Below are positions 13,987 to 19,374 of a DNA stretch of 19,374 nucleotides, one piece after another (the first letter of the stretch is position 1; each line of letters starts with the position of its first letter). The translations under genes and the position numbers were made by a program. The notes beneath the pieces were generated by a model. The model saw nothing but the letters and a program-made list of their open reading frames with translations, was not told the origin of the DNA and did no database searches. The DNA comes from Bacteroidota bacterium (GTDB lineage: Bacteria > Bacteroidota > Bacteroidia > Bacteroidales > Prolixibacteraceae). The DNA lies in the NCBI GenBank assembly GCA_023412195.1, contig JAEYNZ010000087.1, positions 1-19,374 on the forward strand, given 5' to 3'.

Positions 13987-15195
13987 TTATACTTTAAGAA
14001 AAGTCCGGATAAATTCGTCACCTTTCATCAAACCCAAAGAACCATTCATAACACTGAACTCATCATAGACCTGTACCTCATCGGGCTGCATACCAGGTTT
14101 ATAAATCAGGAAAGGTACAGCTTCACGGGTATGTGTTTTCAACGCACAGGGAGTGGGATGATCGGGCAAAATTGCAATAGCCACCTGTTCCTTCATCTTT
14201 TGAGTTTCAGAAATAAGATACTTCACAACCCTCTGGTCGAGATATTCAATGGTCTTTGTTTTAAGATCTACATCCCCTTCATGGCCGGCTTCATCACTTG
14301 CCTCTATATGCAGATATACGAAATCAACATTTTGCAGGGCATCAATCGCAGCCTGTGCCTTTCCCTCATAATTTGTATTATATAAACCGGTGGCCCCCTC
14401 CACTTTAATAACCTCCATACCTGCATAAACTCCAATACCTTGTACCAGATCAACTGCAGAAATGACAGCTGATTTTTCTATTCCATACATATCCCGTAAT
14501 GTGGGCATCTGTGGTTTGTACCCTGGAGACCAGGGCCAAATGCTGTTGGCAACTGGTAAACCTTTTTCCTTTCTTTTAAGATTAACAGGATGATTTTGCA
14601 ACAATTTCTGTGACTTCAGAATGAGTTCATTCAACAAATGAGCGGTAGGTATGGCAAGCGTTGACCGGGCACTGCACAGAACGTCTTTGAACGGAGCACC
14701 GGGAACATCATGGGGAGGAGTACATTCAATCAGTTTATCACCATTTTTTATAACAAGAAGATGACGATATGAGACACCTGGATAAAATTTTATCTTTTCA
14801 TCAGCCAGTTCTTCATTCAGGAATTCGATAAGGACAGCAGCTTCTTCATTTGATATATGTCCGGCTGAATGATTTTTCAGAATCCCACTCTCGATTGTAA
14901 GCAGATTGCAGCGCATTGCAAGGTCATCCGGCATCAGATTTACACCCATGCTTGCGGCTTCCAGTACACCCCGGCCTTCATAAACATTTTCCACATCATA
15001 TCCCAGAACGGCCATATTGGCTATTTCACTTCCGGGATGCATACTCTCAGGAACAGTTGACAGTCTTCCTGTCTGACCATGCCTTGCCAGCCAGTCGATA
15101 TTTGGTTTGTGGGCCAACTGCAAAGGCGTTTTTCCCTCATAACCCTCAAGAGGTTCATCAGCCATCCCATCGCCAAGTATGATGATGTGTTTCAT
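13987..15195 (-). CDS. Phosphoglycerate-mutase-like kinase, probable homoserine kinase (ThrB2 type)
   Basis: The 402-residue protein belongs to the alkaline-phosphatase-like ApgM group, cofactor-independent phosphoglycerate mutases and relatives. Metal-site motifs are visible: LGDGMADEP at the N-terminus, HPGSEIANMAVLGYD, DEAGHEGD at about 300-307 and ILPDHPTP near 350. In Bacteroidota the subfamily next to thrA and thrC is annotated as a proposed homoserine kinase (TIGR02535), filling the step between homoserine and O-phosphohomoserine, since no GHMP-type ThrB is present. Its position fits: 11 nt behind thrA, upstream of thrC. A glycolytic mutase activity cannot be excluded from sequence alone. 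I prefer the kinase role because of the operon. Confidence 0.88.
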   Translation of the reverse strand: MKHIIILGDGMADEPLEGYEGKTPLQLAHKPNIDWLARHGQTGRLSTVPESMHPGSEIANMAVLGYDVENVYEGRGVLEAASMGVNLMPDDLAMRCNLLTIESGILKNHSAGHISNEEAAVLIEFLNEELADEKIKFYPGVSYRHLLVIKNGDKLIECTPPHDVPGAPFKDVLCSARSTLAIPTAHLLNELILKSQKLLQNHPVNLKRKEKGLPVANSIWPWSPGYKPQMPTLRDMYGIEKSAVISAVDLVQGIGVYAGMEVIKVEGATGLYNTNYEGKAQAAIDALQNVDFVYLHIEASDEAGHEGDVDLKTKTIEYLDQRVVKYLISETQKMKEQVAIAILPDHPTPCALKTHTREAVPFLIYKPGMQPDEVQVYDEFSVMNGSLGLMKGDEFIRTFLKV

Positions 15196-15206
15196 TCTTC
15201 TTACTG

Positions 15207-17630
15207 TTAAATATTAGAAACTTTGATTAAATCGGCGAAAACTCCGGCGGCAGTAACCGAAGCCCCAGCTCCGTATCCTTTTATCAGCATCGGGAATTCG
15301 TGGTATCGTTCAGTGGTGTACATAACCAGATTGTTACTGCCTTCCAGATCAAAAAATGGATGTCGTGCATCCACCTCCTGCAGTCCGATTTGTGCCGTTC
15401 CATTTTCATAGGTAGCAACAAAACGCCATTTTTTATTTCCGGCTTCAAGCCTTTGACGTTTTAATTCAAAATCAGCATCCAGTTTATGCACATTCTTCCA
15501 AAATTCTTCAAGGGAACCTTCAAAGAGTTCATCAGGCATGAACCTGTTAATGGTGATATTTTCCATTTCGAGCGGGTAACCCGATTCGCGGGCAAGAATA
15601 AGTATTTTCCTTGCAACATCCACTCCATTTAAATCGAGCCGGGGATCAGGTTCAGAATATCCCATCTCCTTTGCCATCCTGATGGTCTGGCTTAGGGGCA
15701 CTTTTGCAGAAATAGTATTGAAAATAAAATTCAGAGTGCCGGAAAGCACAGCTTCAATTTTAAGAATACTGTCGCCGGAATTTACAAGGTCATTTAAAGT
15801 ATTGATTATAGGTAATCCTGCTCCCACATTGGTTTCAAATAAAAATTTCACACCTTTCTCCTTGGCCACATTTTTCAATCCGATATAGGTGCTGTAAGAA
15901 GACGAAGCAGCAACCTTGTTGGCTGTTACAATCGAAATATTCGACTGAAGTATTTCCATGTAAAATGAAGCTACCTCCTCAGAGGCAGTACAATCAACAA
16001 ATACTGAGTTGTAGATGTTCATAGCTTTCATTTCGCTGATAAATTCCCTGATGCCCGATTTCATTTGAGATTCCAGAAGAATCGAAGAGTAGGAAATCAT
16101 ATCAAGTCCATCGCGCAAAAAAGCCATCTTTTTCGAATTGGCTACACCTGTGAGTTTAATTTTAAGATGTTTTTCAGCAAGAAGTTTCGGTTGTTGTTTT
16201 TGAAGTTGTTGTAATAAATTACTTCCTACAGTACCAACCCCTAAGAGGAAAACATTTAATTCCACATTCTCTGAAAGGAAAAATGATTCATGCACAACAT
16301 TCAGGCTTTTTCTCAATTCGGAGGTTTTAACCACCCATGAAAGATTTAGCTCAGAAGCACCCTGTGCGATGGCAATAACATTTATCCCGTTTTTACCTAT
16401 TGTTGAAAATAATTTGCCGGCAACTCCAGTGGTTTGCTTCATGTTTTCACCTACAATCGCCACAATTGACAGTCCACCCTCGATATCAACCTTACTAACC
16501 TGGCCTGAAATGATTTCCTTTTCAAACTCCCTTCGGATTGAGTCTTCAGCCAGTTCTACCACGTTTTCATCGATAGCTACACTGATGGAATTTTCTGATG
16601 ATGCCTGTGAAATGAGGATGACATTTACATTCACACCAGCCAGTGCAGTGAACAATCTCATTGAAATTCCTGTCACCCCAACCATTCCAAGTCCCTGTAA
16701 GGTAAGCAGTGATATACCCGAAATGGAAGATATCCCCTTGATGGGTCTTTCCCGGGGAGTTTTGGCTCCCTGAAGTATTAATGTTCCAGGGTTTTGGGGG
16801 CTAAATGTATTTTTTACCCGTATTGGGATTCCTTTTTGATAAACAGGCAGTATTGTAGGTGGATAAATAACCTTCGCACCAAAATGTGAAAGCTCCATAG
16901 CTTCGGAATAAGTTAATTCCGGGATGGTATATGCTTTTGTTATTACGCGGGGGTCAGCTGTCATAAAACCATCCACATCAGTCCATATCTCAAGAGAATT
17001 TACCTCAAGAGCAGCAGCAAATATCGCTGCAGTAAAATCTGATCCTCCCCTGCCGAGGGTTGTAAATTCTCCCTTTACATTTTTGGCAATGAATCCCGGA
17101 ACGACCGCAATCCCTTTGAATGATTGAAATTCATTCCTGATATTTTTATTTGTTATCTGAAAGTTAACAGCTGCCTTACCAAAATTACTATCGGTTTGAA
17201 TGAGTTCTGAAGAATCTTTTCTGATCGCTCCTGGTATAAACTGAGCTACCAGATGAGATGAAATTCGTTCCCCTATTCCGGCAATGCGATCAAGTGTTTT
17301 CGGAGTAAGTTCCCCAACCAGTGTGATACCTGTAAGAATCTGCTCCAGTTCTTCAATTAATTCTTCAGCAATATACCTGATAGGCACAGCCCCGTTAAAC
17401 AGTTCATCTATTGTTGTGTAATGACGAAATTTGATTTCATCAAGTATAGGTTGATAATCTCCTGATGTTGCAGCAGCAACTCTGGCAGCTTTTAGAATTA
17501 AATCAGTAACTCCTCCAAGAGCGGACACAACAACAATGATATCGGTATTTTCTTGCAGAATGATGTCTTTCACTTTTCTTATGGCCGAAGCAGACTCAAC
17601 TGATGTTCCACCAAACTTTAAAACCTTCAT
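15207..17630 (-). CDS. thrA: Bifunctional aspartokinase / homoserine dehydrogenase
   Basis: The 807-residue protein carries out the first and third steps from aspartate to homoserine. Residues 1 to about 290 are the aspartokinase (KFGGTS at 5-10, FTTLGRGGSDFTAA). Residues about 305-455 hold two ACT domains (GVTGISMRLFTALAGVNVNV, then GVAGKLFSTIGKNGINVIAI), the likely site of threonine feedback. Residues about 460-807 are the homoserine dehydrogenase, with NAD(P) motif GVGTVGSNLL, TANKVAAS, the conserved FETNVGAGLPII and SGTLNFIFN. Length is typical for ThrA. The start is set by KVLKFGGTS. It leads the kinase and thrC genes. A terminator lies directly before it, leaving almost no room for a separate promoter. 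Confidence 0.97.
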   Translation of the reverse strand: MKVLKFGGTSVESASAIRKVKDIILQENTDIIVVVSALGGVTDLILKAARVAAATSGDYQPILDEIKFRHYTTIDELFNGAVPIRYIAEELIEELEQILTGITLVGELTPKTLDRIAGIGERISSHLVAQFIPGAIRKDSSELIQTDSNFGKAAVNFQITNKNIRNEFQSFKGIAVVPGFIAKNVKGEFTTLGRGGSDFTAAIFAAALEVNSLEIWTDVDGFMTADPRVITKAYTIPELTYSEAMELSHFGAKVIYPPTILPVYQKGIPIRVKNTFSPQNPGTLILQGAKTPRERPIKGISSISGISLLTLQGLGMVGVTGISMRLFTALAGVNVNVILISQASSENSISVAIDENVVELAEDSIRREFEKEIISGQVSKVDIEGGLSIVAIVGENMKQTTGVAGKLFSTIGKNGINVIAIAQGASELNLSWVVKTSELRKSLNVVHESFFLSENVELNVFLLGVGTVGSNLLQQLQKQQPKLLAEKHLKIKLTGVANSKKMAFLRDGLDMISYSSILLESQMKSGIREFISEMKAMNIYNSVFVDCTASEEVASFYMEILQSNISIVTANKVAASSSYSTYIGLKNVAKEKGVKFLFETNVGAGLPIINTLNDLVNSGDSILKIEAVLSGTLNFIFNTISAKVPLSQTIRMAKEMGYSEPDPRLDLNGVDVARKILILARESGYPLEMENITINRFMPDELFEGSLEEFWKNVHKLDADFELKRQRLEAGNKKWRFVATYENGTAQIGLQEVDARHPFFDLEGSNNLVMYTTERYHEFPMLIKGYGAGASVTAAGVFADLIKVSNI

Positions 17631-17650
17631 ATGCCGTTTGATTTATTTCT

Positions 17651-17691
17651 TAAAAAAAAACTGGATGAAACAACAGAATATTTCACCCAGT
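17651..17691 (-). terminator. Intrinsic terminator between recA and thrA
   Basis: On the minus strand ACTGGGTGAAA pairs with TTTCATCCAGT (one G-U type mismatch) across a 9-nt loop, followed by T9. It lies 22 nt after the recA stop and its T-run ends about 21 nt before the thrA start. The loop contains TTCTGTT, which can pair instead with AACAGAA just upstream (17694-17700), so an alternative fold is possible. Confidence 0.85.
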
Positions 17692-17712
17692 GCTTCTGTT
17701 CTTTTTTCAATT

Positions 17713-18747
17713 TTAAACAGCAGTCGTTACGCTTGCAGTACCTGAAAATGATTCCATAATTTTGGTTTCCAGTTCCTGTGCAAGTTCAGGGTTATCCAGA
17801 ATCAATGACCTGACAGTTTCCCTGCCCTGCCCAAGTTTGGTATCGCCATAACTGAACCATGAACCGCTTTTTTTAATAATGTTAAGCTGCACGCCCAGAT
17901 CTATAATCTCGCCTGATTTTGAAATACCTTCACCATAAAGAATATCAAATTCAGCTTTACGAAATGGTGGTGCAACTTTATTTTTGACCACTTTAACCCT
18001 TACATTGATCCCATTGCTTTCTTCACCATCTTTTATTTGTCCGATCCTACGGATGTCAAGCCTCACTGAAGCATAAAATTTCAGGGCATTCCCACCCGTA
18101 GTAGTTTCCGGATTGCCAAACATCACCCCGATTTTTTCCCGTAGCTGGTTTATAAAAACGCAGCAGGTTTTTGTTTTGCTGATATTGGCAGTAAGTTTTC
18201 TAAGTGCCTGAGACATCAGCCTTGCCTGCAATCCCATTTTTGAATCTCCCATTTCTCCTTCCAGTTCAGCTTTTGGAGTAAGGGCGGCAACAGAGTCAAT
18301 TACGATGATATCAACAGCTCCCGACCTGACGAGGTTGTCAACGATTTCAAGTGCCTGTTCCCCGTTATCGGGTTGAGAAATCAAAAGGTTTTCAGTATCC
18401 ACTCCCAGTTTTTTTGCATAATAGGGATCGAATGCATGCTCTGCATCAACAATGGCAGCTATGCCACCTGCTTTTTGAGCTTCGGCAATGGCATGAATGG
18501 CAAGTGTTGTTTTACCGGATGATTCAGGACCATAAATTTCTATAATACGCCCCTTGGGAAAACCACCAACACCCAGAGCAATATCAAGTGCAATAGAACC
18601 TGATGATATTGCAGGAATATTTTCTATGGGCTGATCGCCCATCCGCATGATGGAGCCTTTCCCGTAACTTTTTTCAATTTTGTCCATGGTAAGCTGAAGG
18701 GCTTTCAGCTTTTCCTTGTTAACCTGAGCTTTTTCTTCTTTGGTCAT
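17713..18747 (-). CDS. recA: Recombinase RecA
   Basis: The 344-residue ATPase catalyses strand exchange and triggers the SOS response. Signature blocks are present: P-loop GPESSGKTT (73-81), the Mg-binding IVIDSVAALTPKAE, loop L1 MGLQARLMSQALRK, loop L2 FINQLREKIGVMFGNPETTTGGNALKF and the C-terminal domain. No intein or insertion interrupts it. It starts 13 nt after the peroxiredoxin gene stop on the same strand, so the two may be co-transcribed. I see no LexA-type box in front of either gene. The intrinsic terminator beyond its end separates it from the threonine genes. Confidence 0.98.
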   Translation of the reverse strand: MTKEEKAQVNKEKLKALQLTMDKIEKSYGKGSIMRMGDQPIENIPAISSGSIALDIALGVGGFPKGRIIEIYGPESSGKTTLAIHAIAEAQKAGGIAAIVDAEHAFDPYYAKKLGVDTENLLISQPDNGEQALEIVDNLVRSGAVDIIVIDSVAALTPKAELEGEMGDSKMGLQARLMSQALRKLTANISKTKTCCVFINQLREKIGVMFGNPETTTGGNALKFYASVRLDIRRIGQIKDGEESNGINVRVKVVKNKVAPPFRKAEFDILYGEGISKSGEIIDLGVQLNIIKKSGSWFSYGDTKLGQGRETVRSLILDNPELAQELETKIMESFSGTASVTTAV

Positions 18748-18760
18748 GTTTAGAATAAGG

Positions 18761-19225
18761 TTAAATATTTATTTTTTTTAGAATTTGTTCTGTGTGATCT
18801 TTGGTTTCAACTTTTTCAAAAATTTCCTGTATAATTCCCTTTTCATTTATCACATAGGTGGTTCTGATAACACCCATGTATTTTTTTCCATACATACTTT
18901 TTTCCCCCCAGGCATTGTATGCCTGAAGGATTTCCTTGTCTGTATCGGCAATGAGGTCAAATTTCAGCTTGTACTTTTCCCTGAATTTCCTGTGTGATTC
19001 TACATTATCGGGACTTACACCAACAACTTCAAAGCCTTTGTCAAGCCAGCTGTTATAATTGTCGTTCAAATTGCAGGCCTCAGCTGTACAACCTGGAGTG
19101 TTATCCTTCGGATAAAAATAAAGAATGAGCTTCTTCCCTGAAAAATCAGAGAGACCTATCTTCTTGCCATCCTGATTTATACCTGAAAAATCAGGAGCCT
19201 TATCCCCTACCTTCAATTGAGCCAT
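18761..19225 (-). CDS. bcp: Thiol peroxidase, Bcp/PrxQ-type peroxiredoxin
   Basis: The 154-residue cytoplasmic enzyme reduces hydroperoxides using thioredoxin. The active-site block YFYPKDNTPGCTAEACNL carries the peroxidatic Cys46 and the resolving Cys51 in the C-x4-C spacing of the Bcp/PrxQ group; VGVSPDNVESHRKF and the GVIRTTYVINEKG strand are also typical. Length is normal. It is the first gene of a probable bcp-recA unit, with an exact -7 box 23 nt before its ATG. Confidence 0.96.
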   Translation of the reverse strand: MAQLKVGDKAPDFSGINQDGKKIGLSDFSGKKLILYFYPKDNTPGCTAEACNLNDNYNSWLDKGFEVVGVSPDNVESHRKFREKYKLKFDLIADTDKEILQAYNAWGEKSMYGKKYMGVIRTTYVINEKGIIQEIFEKVETKDHTEQILKKINI

Positions 19226-19247
19226 GTTTTTTGTATTTCAAGAGTTA

Positions 19248-19255
19248 CAAACTTA
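19248..19255 (-). promoter_or_regulatory. -7 promoter box for bcp (and recA)
   Basis: TAAGTTTG matches TAnnTTTG exactly on the minus strand, 22 nt before the bcp start. The -33 side has no clear TTTG. Confidence 0.5.
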
Positions 19256-19374
19256 CATAAAAATTATTTACACACGCACGAATAAAAATCAAGTCCGCCA
19301 CCGTATACTAATGACGAGCTCGAAGCTCAATAATTATTAATGTTTAATTTAATATTAATTAGCATGAAAACGGT

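Noticed and set aside
19310..19374. Possible start of a plus-strand gene at 19364 (ATG AAA ACG) after an AT-rich leader and a GAGCTCGAAGCTC dyad
   Set aside because: Only 11 bases remain before the window ends, so no protein feature can be judged.

Overview
The window looks like a chromosomal segment of a Bacteroidota bacterium, probably a Bacteroidales or Marinilabiliales relative. The reasons are: a FeoA-FeoB fusion followed by a small Cys-rich membrane protein; a short primary sigma factor without region 1.1, starting MRQLKITK; a threonine cluster with a phosphoglycerate-mutase-like kinase instead of a GHMP homoserine kinase; several good matches to the Bacteroidota -7 promoter box TAnnTTTG; and almost no Shine-Dalgarno sequences. 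No lineage was tested by search.

Layout. 1-3974 (minus strand): a type I export pair, a peptidase-containing (C39) ABC transporter and its HlyD-type membrane fusion partner, the latter running off the left edge. A four-helix-bundle (S23/Avd-like) gene bordered by AT-rich degenerate repeats sits between them. 3975-6300: a gene-poor stretch with a PRC-barrel protein, a frameshifted and truncated remnant of an S41-type lipoprotein peptidase, a small two-helix membrane protein and several inverted repeats. 6308-6896 (minus): two copies of tRNA-Arg(ACG), identical over all 73 nt, flank a GIY-YIG endonuclease-like gene. The distal tRNA copy is split in its D-loop by a 41-nt double palindrome, and the endonuclease gene ends inside that copy. 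6923-7967 (minus): a thiamine-binding protein overlapping a hypothetical gene. 8103-10814 (plus): the ferrous iron uptake pair. 10801-12327 (minus): rpe and rpoD. 12465-17630 (minus): thrA, a ThrB2-type kinase and thrC. 17713-19225 (minus): bcp and recA.

How the genes fit together. The right half is core metabolism and housekeeping: aspartate to homoserine to phosphohomoserine to threonine; the pentose phosphate epimerase; the primary sigma factor; recombination; peroxide defence. The Feo pair imports Fe(II). The left half is accessory: export of a GG-leader peptide whose precursor is not evident, and small mobile or decaying sequences. The most unusual structure is the tRNA-Arg / GIY-YIG / interrupted tRNA-Arg module. 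It looks like a small selfish unit associated with a tRNA gene, but this is inferred from architecture only.
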